DNA from: Kiloniella laminariae DSM 19542
GTDB lineage: Bacteria > Pseudomonadota > Alphaproteobacteria > Kiloniellales > Kiloniellaceae
NCBI RefSeq assembly: GCF_000374005.1
Contig: NZ_KB893169.1
Coordinates: 40,631 to 93,586 of the forward strand
Direction of reading: 5' to 3'
DNA: 52,956 nucleotides
This document shows positions 34,611 through 45,529 of the stretch, one piece after another. Made by a program: the position numbers and the translations under genes. Each line of letters begins with the position of its first letter. Within the stretch, counting starts at the first letter, position 1. Below the pieces are notes generated by a model. It was not told the origin of the DNA and did not search any database. It was given only the letters and a program-made list of their open reading frames with translations.

Positions 34611-36164
34611 TTATTCCCACTCGATCGTCCCGGGTGGTTTCGAGGTGCAGTCATAAACGACGCGGTTGATGCCGCGGACTTCGTTGATGATGCGGTTGGA
34701 AACCCGACCGAGGAATTCATGGTCGAAGTGATAATAGTCAGCGGTCATACCGTCGGTGGATGTCACCGCGCGCAGGGCGCAGACAAAATCATAGGTCCGG
34801 GCATCGCCCATGACCCCGACGGTACGGACTGGCAAGAGCACTGCAAAGGCCTGCCAGATCGCATCATAAAGACCGGCATTGCGGATCTCTTCGAGGTAGA
34901 TCGCATCGGCCTTGCGCAGGATGTCACACTTTTCTTTAGTCAGCGGCTGACCGGGGATACGAATGGCCAGACCGGGTCCCGGGAAAGGGTGGCGGTCGAC
35001 AAAAGTATCGGGCAAACCAAGCTCGCGGCCCAGGTTGCGCACTTCGTCTTTGAAGAGTTCACGCAGAGGCTCGACCAGCTTCATGTTCATGCGCTCAGGC
35101 AGGCCACCAACGTTGTGGTGCGACTTGATCGTCACACTTGGACCACCAGTGAAAGAAACGGACTCGATCACATCCGGATAAAGCGTACCTTGCGCCAGGA
35201 AATCAGCCCCGCCGATTTTCTTGGCTTCGGCTTCAAAGATTTCGATAAAGAGACGACCGATGGTCTTGCGTTTGGTTTCCGGGTCGAACTCGTCGCCCAG
35301 AGCGGCAAAGAACTGATCTGCGGCATCGACGTGGATCAGCTTGATGTTGTAGTGATCCCGGAACAGGGTCACGACCTGTTCGGCCTCGCCCATGCGCATA
35401 AAGCCGGTATCGACAAAAACACAGGTCAGCTGTTCGCCAATGGCTTCGTTCAGCAGCACGGCAACAACCGAGCTGTCAACGCCGCCAGAAAGACCACAGA
35501 GAACCCGGCCATCACCAACCTGTTCGCGGATTTTGGCGATTTCCTGATCCTTGAAAGCGGCCATGGTCCAGTCGCCAGTACAGCCCGCAACACCGTGGGT
35601 AAAGTTTTTCAGCAACTGTGCCCCATGGGGAGTATGCACCACTTCAGGGTGGAACTGTACCGCATAGAATTTCTTGTCGTCGTTGGCGACAGCGGCGAAG
35701 GGCGCGCCTTCGGAGGTCGCGACAACGCGGAAGCCCGGGGCAAGTTTCCCCACCCGGTCGCCGTGGCTCATCCAGACCTGTTCTTTGGTGCCGACACCCC
35801 AGACACCATGGAAGAGCGCACAGTCTTCCTTGATCTCGACATAGGCACGGCCAAATTCCTGATGATCGGACGTTTCGACCGAGCCACCAAGCTGGGCCAT
35901 CATGGTCTGCTGACCATAACAAATTCCCAGAATGGGCACGCCCATCTCGAAGACCCTGGCTGGTGCCGCCGGAGCATCCGCCCAGGTCACCGAAGCCGGT
36001 CCGCCGGACAGGATAATGCCCTTGGGCGCGAAGTCCTCAAGGAAGGCATCTGTGATGGCGTTAAAGGGATGAATTTCAGAATAAACCCCGCTTTCACGCA
36101 CCCGACGTGCGATCAGCTGGGTAACCTGTGACCCGAAATCGATTATGAGAATACGATCAGTCAT
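34611..36164 (-). CDS. guaA: GMP synthase (glutamine-hydrolysing)
   Basis: GuaA aminates XMP to GMP using glutamine and ATP. The 517-residue protein has the class I glutaminase domain (Cys in [10 protein letters not shown], His/Glu in [10 protein letters not shown]), the ATP pyrophosphatase domain with SGGVDSSV, and the dimerisation domain ending PPGTIEWE. I prefer ATG 36164 ([13 protein letters not shown]) as the family start. It is in a run with guaB, which feeds it XMP. Confidence 0.97.
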   Translation of the reverse strand: MTDRILIIDFGSQVTQLIARRVRESGVYSEIHPFNAITDAFLEDFAPKGIILSGGPASVTWADAPAAPARVFEMGVPILGICYGQQTMMAQLGGSVETSDHQEFGRAYVEIKEDCALFHGVWGVGTKEQVWMSHGDRVGKLAPGFRVVATSEGAPFAAVANDDKKFYAVQFHPEVVHTPHGAQLLKNFTHGVAGCTGDWTMAAFKDQEIAKIREQVGDGRVLCGLSGGVDSSVVAVLLNEAIGEQLTCVFVDTGFMRMGEAEQVVTLFRDHYNIKLIHVDAADQFFAALGDEFDPETKRKTIGRLFIEIFEAEAKKIGGADFLAQGTLYPDVIESVSFTGGPSVTIKSHHNVGGLPERMNMKLVEPLRELFKDEVRNLGRELGLPDTFVDRHPFPGPGLAIRIPGQPLTKEKCDILRKADAIYLEEIRNAGLYDAIWQAFAVLLPVRTVGVMGDARTYDFVCALRAVTSTDGMTADYYHFDHEFLGRVSNRIINEVRGINRVVYDCTSKPPGTIEWE

Positions 36165-36363
36165 GGAGGGTACGTCTGCTCCATAGATAGGCCTGCAGAG
36201 CATCTGGTCTGTCAGGCGAGTTCAGTTTCATGCCCTTACCTGCCGGAATAGACGGCAAATGTCAAAGGCTGAAACGGCAAGTCCCGCGCCTTTTCCTGAC
36301 TTTTTACAAAATTTTCCAGACTTCGGACGTCTTCTCTTTCCTGCTTATAGGCTGGCAGAGAGA

Positions 36364-37188
36364 TTACGAAAAAAAGACTGTGGAAAACGAAAGCACCGCC
36401 GCATCAAACAGCTGTCTGAGAATATGGTCAGGATTGGCATGAATCAGTTTAACCGTCATGAGAATCGAAACGATCACCAGCAGAGGACGAACAATTTTGG
36501 TCCCGTGCCGCATGGTCATGTTCGACCCAAGATACCCCCCAAAAATCTGACCTGCCGCCATAACAAGGCCAACCGACCAGATCAGGCTGTCCCCCAGAAT
36601 GAAGAATAACAGGGAGGCAAAGTTGCTGGTAAAGTTCAGCATCTTGGTATGTGCGGTGGCTCGGATCATATTAAACCCAAGCAGAGAAACAAAGGCCAGG
36701 GTATAGAAAGATCCGGCCCCCGGACCAAAAAAACCATCATAGAACCCGATCCCGGCACCAAAAATCAAAGCAAAGACACTGCGGTTGATCCGCTGATGGC
36801 GATCTTCCTCACCGAGCTTGCGCTGGAACAAAAAATACAGAGCTACAGCAATCAGCAGGAAAGGGATCGCATTGACCAAAAAGGTGTTGTCAACCGAACG
36901 CAAGACCAGAACACCCGAGGCGGCGCCGATAAAGGTCATGACAATCGGAAAAATCCAGTCCCGTATATCCAGATGTCCCTTGCGCACAAAGTTGACCGTC
37001 GCCGCAAAGGTGCCAAAAGATCCCTGAAGTTTGTTGGTAGCAATGGCCTGAACCGGGGACAGGCCGACGCTCAGAAGAATTGGCAGAGTAATCAGGCCCC
37101 CGCCCCCGGCGATTGCATCAACAAAACCGGCGAGCACCCCGGCAGCAAACATCAGCGCAATCAATTCAGGGGTGAGAAAATCCATCAT
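36364..37188 (-). CDS. TSUP-family permease (TauE/SafE)
   Basis: A sulfite/sulfonate-type exporter family member with eight hydrophobic segments and the repeated GxxxGxxG features (AGFVDAIAGGGGLITLP, FGAGIGFYDGFFGPGAG). About 274 residues. The substrate is not shown by sequence. It sits between guaA and rsmB, out of the usual purine/RNA cluster, so it may be an insertion with no link to purines. MM start at 37188/37185. Confidence 0.88.
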   Translation of the reverse strand: MMDFLTPELIALMFAAGVLAGFVDAIAGGGGLITLPILLSVGLSPVQAIATNKLQGSFGTFAATVNFVRKGHLDIRDWIFPIVMTFIGAASGVLVLRSVDNTFLVNAIPFLLIAVALYFLFQRKLGEEDRHQRINRSVFALIFGAGIGFYDGFFGPGAGSFYTLAFVSLLGFNMIRATAHTKMLNFTSNFASLLFFILGDSLIWSVGLVMAAGQIFGGYLGSNMTMRHGTKIVRPLLVIVSILMTVKLIHANPDHILRQLFDAAVLSFSTVFFS

Positions 37189-37331
37189 TTGGGGAGGCCT
37201 GCTTCGGTTACAGGCCAGCATGAACAGCGGCCCGACTGTTTTTCAAGTCTATTTCCTTAGCAAGCACCGTAACGAATTGCAGTAATTATATTGTCTGCCA
37301 ACAATTTTATCAGCCAGCAGTACAGCTTTTC

Positions 37332-38633
37332 TCAGGATTTTTTTTCCAACACCGTGCAGAAGAAACCATCCAGCCCATGTTGTGCCGGGGTTAGCTGCAT
37401 GGCAGGTCCGTCAAACGGGCAGCTTTTCCCGCCGATAGACTGCCAGATCTGCCTGGCGTCCAGTTGGCTGAAATCGGGATGTTTTTTGAGAAAAGCAGCG
37501 ATCTGCAGGCTGTTTTCTTCATCAAGAAGGGAACAGGTTGCATAGATCAGACGCCCCCCCGGTTTCACACAGGGCGCGGCCTGGTCAAGCACCGAGAGCT
37601 GGAGGCTGCGATAGTGATCGAGGCGTTCACGGGTCAGATGCAACCGGGCATCGGGCTGACGGCGCCAGGTGCCGCTGCCGGAACAGGGGGCATCGACCAG
37701 AACCCGGTCAAAGCCCAGCGCCGCAAACCCGCGCAGTGTCGCCTTGTCGAGACGGGCATAGCGGACGATTTCCACCCCGGCTTTACTGACACGCGGTTCA
37801 GCGCGTTGCAGGCGTTTGGGGTCCACATCCATGGCGACAAGATCGCCGTCGTTATCCATTGAGGCGGCCAGCGCCAGGGTCTTTCCTCCTGCCCCGGCAC
37901 AGAGATCAATCACCGACATGCCCGGTCTGGCATCACAGAGCAGGGCAATCATCTGAGAGCCTTCATCCTGAACCTCGACCAGTCCTTCACGATAGGCTCG
38001 GCTGTTGCCCAGGGTTGTCCGTCCCTCGACCCGCAGGCCCCAGGGAGAATGGCTGGTTTTCTCGCACGCGATACCATCGGATACAAGCTGTTCCAGAACT
38101 TCATCCCGTTTGCTGCGCAGGCTGTTGATCCGCAGATCAATCGAAGCTTCCCCCTTCAGACCTGCGACTTCAATCCGGGCCTGCTCCGCACCATATTGCT
38201 GTTCAAACAGGCTGAAGAGCCAATCCGGCAATTCTCCCAGAACTGCCGGGGGCATGTCAGGATGATCAAGGCCAAAGCCTTCCAATGTTGCCAGTGCCTC
38301 GCCTTCAAAAGAGCTCAGAGGTTCCGGACTGTGCTGTCCTCCATCGCAAAAGGCGTCCAGATCCGAAACCTTCAGTCCTTCACTCAGCAGACAGTAGGCA
38401 AAAACCTGTGACCGGCTGTCTCCCTCCAGACCGGCCTGAAGCGTCCACCAGTCCAGACGGCACAGGGCGCGAATAACACCATAGACCCGGGCGTTGATAT
38501 CGCGGCGGTCGCCAGAGCCGATAAAGCGTCGTGCCCGCAGGTAGTTTGTGACCACCCGGTCCATGGGCAAAGAACTTTCCAGAACCTCGGCCAGAAGTTC
38601 GATGGTGGTCTGAATGCGCGCAGCTGGTCTCAT
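37332..38633 (-). CDS. rsmB: 16S rRNA m5C967 methyltransferase RsmB-like
   Basis: It transfers methyl from S-adenosylmethionine to C967 of 16S rRNA or a related cytosine. The 433-residue protein has an N-terminal NusB-like helical domain and a Rossmann methyltransferase domain with DLCAGAGGKTLALAA (SAM motif), the catalytic Cys in VDAPCSGSGTWRRQPD and the second Cys in YATCSLLDEEN. ATG 38633 is chosen (MRPAARIQTTIELLAEVL); 40 extra upstream codons look unrelated. It is downstream of guaB. Confidence 0.93.
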   Translation of the reverse strand: MRPAARIQTTIELLAEVLESSLPMDRVVTNYLRARRFIGSGDRRDINARVYGVIRALCRLDWWTLQAGLEGDSRSQVFAYCLLSEGLKVSDLDAFCDGGQHSPEPLSSFEGEALATLEGFGLDHPDMPPAVLGELPDWLFSLFEQQYGAEQARIEVAGLKGEASIDLRINSLRSKRDEVLEQLVSDGIACEKTSHSPWGLRVEGRTTLGNSRAYREGLVEVQDEGSQMIALLCDARPGMSVIDLCAGAGGKTLALAASMDNDGDLVAMDVDPKRLQRAEPRVSKAGVEIVRYARLDKATLRGFAALGFDRVLVDAPCSGSGTWRRQPDARLHLTRERLDHYRSLQLSVLDQAAPCVKPGGRLIYATCSLLDEENSLQIAAFLKKHPDFSQLDARQIWQSIGGKSCPFDGPAMQLTPAQHGLDGFFCTVLEKKS

Positions 38634-38757
38634 GATCGGTCCGGGCTTTGTTTTTTGTGGAGGGATCACTTCTGTCCCCTTGCCTCTATCCCTTAGCAAG
38701 AAGAGCGACGGGCGACAACAGGAGATCCTTTTCAGTTCAGCAGCGATGAACAAAGAA

Positions 38758-38790
38758 AAAGGGCGCTTCCAACTGACAGAAGCACCCTTT
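38758..38790 (-). terminator. Intrinsic terminator after guaB
   Basis: AAAGGGTGCTTC and GAAGCGCCCTTT form a 12-bp stem with one G-T wobble and a 9-nt loop. On the minus strand TTCTTTG follows. It lies 31 bases after the guaB stop codon. Confidence 0.85.
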
Positions 38791-38821
38791 TCATACCAGA
38801 TCAGGTTACCAGTGGGCCTGA

Positions 38822-40343
<1,522 letters not shown>

Positions 40344-40566
40344 CACAAGTGGGTTGCCATTCAAAAATGGCCAAATCCGATTGACGCTGCATCATACACA
40401 GAACAAAGCCAAAGCCAAGAGTTTAAAGCAGGGCTTTTTCAATAAAATACGGCGCAGAAATTATCAGCCTGTCCCCAAGCGGTGAAGGACTTTCCTGTTC
40501 CTGATTTTAAGACCGGGCCTCTGATCAAAGACGGGAGCCCTCGTCAAAGAGCAGGCGGGAGAAAGC

Positions 40567-41280
40567 CTAGTTTTCCTTGAAACCTGTTGCCACCATAAAC
40601 ATCTCGGATGAATCCTTGCGGCTTGAATCCGGCTTGAAATGTTTGACGGACTTGAACTTGGTTTTGACCAGCTTGAGCAATTCACTCTGGGCACCGCCCT
40701 GCAATACCTTGGCAACAAACGATCCGCCGGGCACCAGGACTTCGTCAGCAAACATCAGTGCGGTTTCAACCAGCCCCATGATTTTCAGGTGATCAGTTTG
40801 CGGATGCCCCGAAGCTGCCGCAGCCATGTCGGAAAGAACCAGATCAGCCGGGCCGTTCAGCGCTTCCTTGAGACGGGCTGGGGCATCGTCTTCCATAAAG
40901 TCACCCTGCAGCAGGATCACCCCGGCGATGGGTTCTACTTCCTGCAGATCAAAGCCGACAATCCGGGCACCGGGGCCACAGCGTTCAACCGCGATCTGAC
41001 ACCAGCCACCGGGAGCGCAGCCCAGATCGACAATACGGGAATTCTTTTTCAGCAAATTGAACTTGTCATCAATCTGTGCGATTTTGAAAGCGGCCCGACC
41101 CCGATAGCCGCGTTTCTTGGCTTCCTGCACGTAAGGATCATTAAGCTGACGCTGCAGCCAGCGGGCTGAGGAATTGGAACGCCCGCGGGCCGTCTTCACC
41201 CGCACCTTCAGACCACCGCGCCCCGAGGGATTGCTGCCGGGGCGAGAGCCACCCTTGTTTGATTTGCCTGAAGTCGTCAT
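40567..41280 (-). CDS. rlmE: 23S rRNA 2'-O-methyltransferase RlmE
   Basis: RlmE (FtsJ) methylates U2552 of 23S rRNA in the late 50S particle. The 237-residue protein has a basic N-terminal tail, the SAM-binding DLGCAPGGW, VDLQEV-type acidic loop, the catalytic Asp in LSDMAA, and the Lys in SFVAKVLQGG. ATG 41280 (MTTSGKSNKGG) is chosen; the frame continues further up without family similarity. It is between ppx and guaB. Confidence 0.95.
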   Translation of the reverse strand: MTTSGKSNKGGSRPGSNPSGRGGLKVRVKTARGRSNSSARWLQRQLNDPYVQEAKKRGYRGRAAFKIAQIDDKFNLLKKNSRIVDLGCAPGGWCQIAVERCGPGARIVGFDLQEVEPIAGVILLQGDFMEDDAPARLKEALNGPADLVLSDMAAAASGHPQTDHLKIMGLVETALMFADEVLVPGGSFVAKVLQGGAQSELLKLVKTKFKSVKHFKPDSSRKDSSEMFMVATGFKEN

Positions 41281-41408
41281 GTGTTTGTTTTCCCAAATAT
41301 CGCAAACCCGCAGTCTGCAATCATTCACCTGTGATCTTTCACAGCATCGAAAAATTGCCAGATGCACAGTTTCTGATCATCGTGACAGAATAGCCGCTTA
41401 CGCCGGAA

Positions 41409-42440
41409 CTATCCACCATTCATCAGTTTGTAAAGAATTCCTTCGCGCAGCCCCCGGTCGGCCACCCGAAGCTGTGGCACAGGCCAGAGCCGGGCCAGGG
41501 CCTCAAAAATGGCGCAACCCGCCACCACCAGATCCGCACGCTGGTCCCCAATGCAGGGATTTGCCACCCGCTGATCATAACTCATGGCCGCGATTTTGTG
41601 ACAAAGCCCGACCGCAGTGGTCCGGTTCATCAAAGTACCATCAACCCGGTTGCGATCATAACGTGGCAGTTTTTTATAAACACCGACCAGTGTTGTCACG
41701 GTACCAGAGGTTCCAAGCATCTGCAGCTTGCCTTCAGCAATCCGTCCGGCAAAACCGTGTTTTTCTTCAAAGGCCAGGAAATCGTCCTGGATTTCCCCGA
41801 CCATCTGGCGATAGACGTTCTGTGGAATATCCCTGCCACCATATTTTTCCGCCAGACTGACGACCCCCTTGGGCACCGAGAACCAGTCCTGCATTACCGG
41901 CTCCGGGCCGTTACTGCCAGCCGAAGCTTCGGGAAGGCGAATCCAGCTCACTTCGGTACTACCCCCGCCGATATCAAAGATCAGGGCTTCCGGAATTTCA
42001 GGATTGAGCAAGGGCGCACAGCCGAGAATTCCCAGATTTGCCTCTTCACTGTGATCAATGATCTCGAGCTGCAACCCGGTTTCTGCCGCCACTCGTTCAA
42101 CAAAAATGTTCCGATTGGTTGCCCGGCGGCAGGCTTCGGTTGCAACACAGCGCAAACGTGTCACCCCCCGGCGCTGGAGTTTGGTCGCACAGATCGACAA
42201 AGCCGAAATCGTCCGGTTCATGGCCGCGTCAGACAAAAGCCCGCTTTGTCCCAGCCCCTCGCCCAACCGAACAATACGCGAGAAGGTATCAAGCACACGA
42301 AAGCTCTTGCGGTTACGCCGGGCGACCAGCAGGCGACAATTGTTTGTCCCCAGATCAATCGCGGCATAGATGTGATCGTCTGCCCGCCTGCTGCCCCGCC
42401 CGGAAAGGGACCGCTTGCGCGACTGTGTCGTAACCGTCAA
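41409..42440 (-). CDS. ppx: Ppx/GppA family phosphatase
   Basis: An exopolyphosphatase/pppGpp phosphohydrolase-like enzyme of the ASKHA fold. The 343-residue protein has AAIDLGTNNCRLLVARR, the SEEANLG loop, IFDIGGGSTEVSWI and GTSGTVTTL. It is shorter than E. coli Ppx because it lacks the C-terminal domain, the form typical of alphaproteobacteria. It pairs with rlmE, a common order. Substrate choice (polyphosphate or pppGpp) is not shown. Confidence 0.93.
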   Translation of the reverse strand: MTVTTQSRKRSLSGRGSRRADDHIYAAIDLGTNNCRLLVARRNRKSFRVLDTFSRIVRLGEGLGQSGLLSDAAMNRTISALSICATKLQRRGVTRLRCVATEACRRATNRNIFVERVAAETGLQLEIIDHSEEANLGILGCAPLLNPEIPEALIFDIGGGSTEVSWIRLPEASAGSNGPEPVMQDWFSVPKGVVSLAEKYGGRDIPQNVYRQMVGEIQDDFLAFEEKHGFAGRIAEGKLQMLGTSGTVTTLVGVYKKLPRYDRNRVDGTLMNRTTAVGLCHKIAAMSYDQRVANPCIGDQRADLVVAGCAIFEALARLWPVPQLRVADRGLREGILYKLMNGG

Positions 42441-42756
42441 AGAACACTGCTCCTGTTTCTCGCTCGTGGTTCTTGCTCCTGATTCTTTCCGAAGACAATA
42501 ATCCAGCCCTCTTTACATACGTAGTGCAACGGGGGAAGATCAACACCCTATTCACACAGAAGCATCGAAAAGTGGAACAAACATGACCATGAGATGCGCC
42601 GAAAGCACCTCTGGGCTGCCAGACTGGAAAAAATTGCCATAAAGATGTAAAAAGGTGTTGTCAGATCATTTTGAACGGACTATATCAGGCCCCGCACCGC
42701 CGTTACAGCTGTTGAGGCCATCAAGTTTCTGGCCCACGGAAAACACTGTATCCTGA
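42441..42756. other. Intergenic region between ppx and tRNA-Gln
   Basis: This 316-bp gap holds the divergent promoters of ppx and the tRNA. No gene is seen. The only clear element is the tRNA promoter near its right end. Confidence 0.6.
42658..42686 (+). promoter_or_regulatory. Promoter of tRNA-Gln
   Basis: TTGTCA (42658-42663) and TATATC (42681-42686) are 17 bases apart. Transcription from about 42693 would give a leader of about 65 nt. Confidence 0.5.
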
Positions 42757-42830
42757 TCCGGGATAGTTTAACGGTAGAACTAAGGACTCTGACTCCTTCA
42801 GTCCAGGTTCGAATCCTGGTCCCGGATCCA
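42757..42830 (+). tRNA. tRNA-Gln (CTG)
   Basis: The 74-nt sequence folds as a cloverleaf: acceptor TCCGGGA with TCCCGGA, D stem GTTT with GAAC (one G-T pair), anticodon stem AAGGA with TCCTT around the loop CTCTGAC (anticodon CTG), T arm CCAGG-TTCGAAT-CCTGG and a genome-encoded CCA. It reads CAG codons. A prophage-like segment begins to its right, and tRNA 3' ends are common integration sites. Confidence 0.93.
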
Positions 42831-43402
42831 AAAACCACCTGCACAAACTCAATAAAATCAACAGCTTATAAAATTAATTTAATATTTTAGCTCGATTTTT
42901 GACCCAAAACGGTACACAAAACGGTACACAAAATCCAATTTTACTCCTCACATTTCACCTAGTTCCAAGCTATCAAAAGCCCCTTCAGTAGTCGGATCTA
43001 AATCCCCAAAATTCTGATAAATATTCAACATCGCTCCCCTGCCCCTGACCGTGACAAGCCCAGCCTCGTGACCAGCAGCGATATAATCTGCCAACATCCT
43101 GTATGCGCGATGCACCGCATAATCAGGATCCGAGTGATGCTGGAACGACTGACACAGCACAGCCCTGCCCCCCCTGATTGTGCAGGATGACACGGATCGG
43201 ATTCTTGTCTGGAGCTTGGGTAATGATCGCGCGAATGACATGAGAACAAAATAAAGTTGTGGCAAGACAAATTCGATTCAGTAGGAACTCGCTACAGACA
43301 ACTATAGATTTATTTAGACTTCGGATTTAACATTCAACCCCGCGCCACTTTATCAGTGTCACTATCTATATTTTTAATAAAAAACATGACCAAGCAATAA
43401 GC
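42831..43402. other. Junction region between tRNA and prophage genes
   Basis: This 572-bp stretch is AT-rich at its ends. It has a 12-bp tandem repeat (AAAACGGTACAC, 42906-42929) and one possible broken gene (42948-43265). No intact integrase is seen. Confidence 0.5.
42948..43265 (-). pseudogene. Possible frameshifted gene fragment
   Basis: A minus-strand frame of 105 codons ends SDPDYAVHRAYRML then GHEAGLVTVRGRGAM and ELGEM. At a run of seven G (43168-43174 on the minus strand) the frame could be joined to another open frame reading QAPDKNPIRVILHNQGG; removing one G would fuse them. I recognise no family. It may be a remnant left by integration, or non-coding. Confidence 0.3.
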
Positions 43403-44563
43403 ATGAACAAAAGCCAACTCTCCTTCACAAACAACACCTCACCTTACAAAAAAGGCGTGCTATCCTCAGCATTAAATTGCCATGAAGAAGCAATAGAGTT
43501 TTTCGGCAAAGCTATTGAGACAAATCCAGAGAACGCCCTAGCGTACTACAATAGAGGCAACAGCTATCGTGTCCTAGGAAAAATCAACGAGGCACTTGAA
43601 AGCTATATAATAGCTTTAAAGATCGCCCCAGATAACGCTGATATCAGGTGGAACACTAGCCTCCTCTACCTCTTGACAGGAGACTATCAAGCAGGTTGGG
43701 CGCTGCACCACTCAAGGAAAGAATTGAACAAGCCCCCCAGAACCTCAAAACTTTATCACTCCCGGGTTTGGCAGGGGCAAAATCTAAAGAACAAAACAAT
43801 ACTCATTCACCCAGAGCAAGGTTTTGGTGACTTTATTCAATTTTCAAGGTACGCAAATTTATTAAAGACATCCGGCGCAATAGTTATATTGGAAACTCAT
43901 AAAAACCTTTATCGCCTATACAAAACTCAAGACATTGCTGATAAAACAATCCACTCAGAAGAAGAAACGCCCACAATCGACTTTCACACTTCTGTAATTG
44001 ATTTACCTGCAATTTTTAACACAACCCTAGAAACAATACCCAATACCTCACCATACCTTCATCCCCCAAAAGAAATTAAATCCCAATGGGCTAAACGTAT
44101 AGGCCCTAAAGATCTATTACGAGTTGGACTTGCTTACCAAGGAAACCCCAAACACACTAACGATGCCAATCGGTCGATAAATTCAAAACTGTTTGAGCAC
44201 TTAACCAGAACCCCAAACATTGCATTTTACAACCTACAAATAAGTCCCACAAAATATAAATTAAACACCACCTTCGACTTAACAAACGACATTAAAGATT
44301 TTGCAGATACAGCTGGACTAATTAGCAACCTTGACTTGGTGGTTACAGTAGACACTTCTATTGCCCATCTCGCCGGGGCATTAAACGTTCCTACATGGAT
44401 ACTATTGCCCAAAACTCCTGATTGGCGTTGGCTACTTAATCGAAATGATAGCCCATGGTATCCATCAATGAAACTTTTCCGACAATCTCGAAGAGGCAAC
44501 TGGACACCAGTCATCAATGAAGTCATCAATCAATTGTCGAGGATGTCCCCTAAAGCAATATAG
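43403..44563 (+). CDS. TPR-domain glycosyltransferase-like protein
   Basis: The 386-residue protein has two or three TPR units (about 15-100: ALAYYNRGNSYRVLGKINEAL, ALKIAPDNADIRWN) followed by a GT-B-like domain with HPEQGFGDFIQFSRY, GLAYQGNPKH and VDTSIAHLAGALNVPTWIL, the ADP-heptose/GT9-like signature. It probably moves a sugar onto a surface polysaccharide or onto a phage or cell protein. The DNA is much richer in AT than the chromosome, and the gene points against the tail genes, like a prophage-carried cargo gene. It overlaps the last structural gene by 14 bases. Confidence 0.82.
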   Translation: MNKSQLSFTNNTSPYKKGVLSSALNCHEEAIEFFGKAIETNPENALAYYNRGNSYRVLGKINEALESYIIALKIAPDNADIRWNTSLLYLLTGDYQAGWALHHSRKELNKPPRTSKLYHSRVWQGQNLKNKTILIHPEQGFGDFIQFSRYANLLKTSGAIVILETHKNLYRLYKTQDIADKTIHSEEETPTIDFHTSVIDLPAIFNTTLETIPNTSPYLHPPKEIKSQWAKRIGPKDLLRVGLAYQGNPKHTNDANRSINSKLFEHLTRTPNIAFYNLQISPTKYKLNTTFDLTNDIKDFADTAGLISNLDLVVTVDTSIAHLAGALNVPTWILLPKTPDWRWLLNRNDSPWYPSMKLFRQSRRGNWTPVINEVINQLSRMSPKAI

Positions 44564-45164
44564 CCGCAGTTACGACAGGCGGCGCCGGGAGCTCATGGGT
44601 GATAATAAGTTTAGGGTCCTGGGAAGATCCAATATTTCTTTTTGACTTAAAATTGATGTACTCCGATGCCGTTGCGCCCAGCCCATACTCTTGATTTGCA
44701 TAATGAATCATAAGAGAAGTAAAGCCACCACCAACTATTGCATCCTTAAAATTATCTGTTGAATCGAACGAAAAATATGAATCAAGATAAGAAGCCGTGT
44801 TCAGATTAGCTACCTTCACTAAAGAAGAGAGATCACTACCCTTAACAAAATCAGACGGCCCCGGCCCCCCATCCCAAACAACAGCCCTGACAACCAAATC
44901 AGCATCTACCACAGATGAATCTGAATGCCCAAAAATCGACAGCAAAACATCCGTAACATCATATCCAATAGATGAGGTATCAAATCTCAAAAAGGCTTGG
45001 TCACACGAGTAACTAGCCCCATTAAAACGAGCACCAGCTGAGATAGTTGAAGAAGAAGCATACGAAAAAATCCCATACCCAGTCCCCTCTGCTGACTGAC
45101 CAGCCACATAAGCCCCGGAAGAAATATATTTATCCATCTCAGCATAGATAACGGTAACGGTCAT
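44550..45164 (-). CDS. Phage virion-associated protein (structural repeat-like)
   Basis: The 204-residue protein is rich in Ser, Thr, Ala and Tyr and has beta-strand patterns such as DQAFLRFDTSSIG, VLLSIFGHSD and PKLIITHEL, which recall DNRLRE-type surface repeats. Its N-terminus is short and hydrophilic. It is the last gene of the tail-fibre run and starts four bases inside the gene before. Family not certain. Confidence 0.55.
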   Translation of the reverse strand: MTVTVIYAEMDKYISSGAYVAGQSAEGTGYGIFSYASSSTISAGARFNGASYSCDQAFLRFDTSSIGYDVTDVLLSIFGHSDSSVVDADLVVRAVVWDGGPGPSDFVKGSDLSSLVKVANLNTASYLDSYFSFDSTDNFKDAIVGGGFTSLMIHYANQEYGLGATASEYINFKSKRNIGSSQDPKLIITHELPAPPVVTAAILL

Positions 45165-45529
45165 TTTGAAAGCCCTTTAATAGTATCCAGTATAATTAAC
45201 TTCAATGCTGCAAAAGGATCAAAGCGGTATCTAGATACTGGAATTAAAATTTCGACCCCTGATATTGGATCAAACTCTAACTGACCACCAAAAATAACTT
45301 CACCATTTTCATCAGGCACTAGCATCGGCGGATTGACGATCCTAGCATCCTCATTAAAAATAATTACTCCTCCTCGCTCGACAATTAAATCTGCCGTGAA
45401 GTAAACGCCTGAGTTTGTCACAACGCGAGGGTTGTTTATCGTGACATCATATTCACCCAAGGCAAACACCACATTATTCGTCAAAACTGACTTAAGAGCT
45501 TGAGCTGATTCCAGTGGCGTCATATTCAA
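45161..45529 (-). CDS. Hypothetical phage protein
   Basis: A 122-residue protein with no recognised family. It has a short helical start (SAQALKSVLTNNVVFALGEYDV) and a beta-rich middle (VYFTADLIVERGGVIIFNEDARI). It overlaps both neighbours by about four bases, so it is part of the fibre operon and may be a fibre-attached or chaperone protein. Confidence 0.6.
   Translation of the reverse strand: MNMTPLESAQALKSVLTNNVVFALGEYDVTINNPRVVTNSGVYFTADLIVERGGVIIFNEDARIVNPPMLVPDENGEVIFGGQLEFDPISGVEILIPVSRYRFDPFAALKLIILDTIKGLSK

Noticed and set aside
34719-36131. 470-codon frame antisense to guaA
   Set aside because: guaA fills the other strand with complete motifs; the antisense frame has no domain or start signal.
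42906-42929. 12-bp tandem repeat AAAACGGTACAC as an integrase arm site
   Set aside because: Two copies are too few to claim an arm site, and no integrase is seen nearby.
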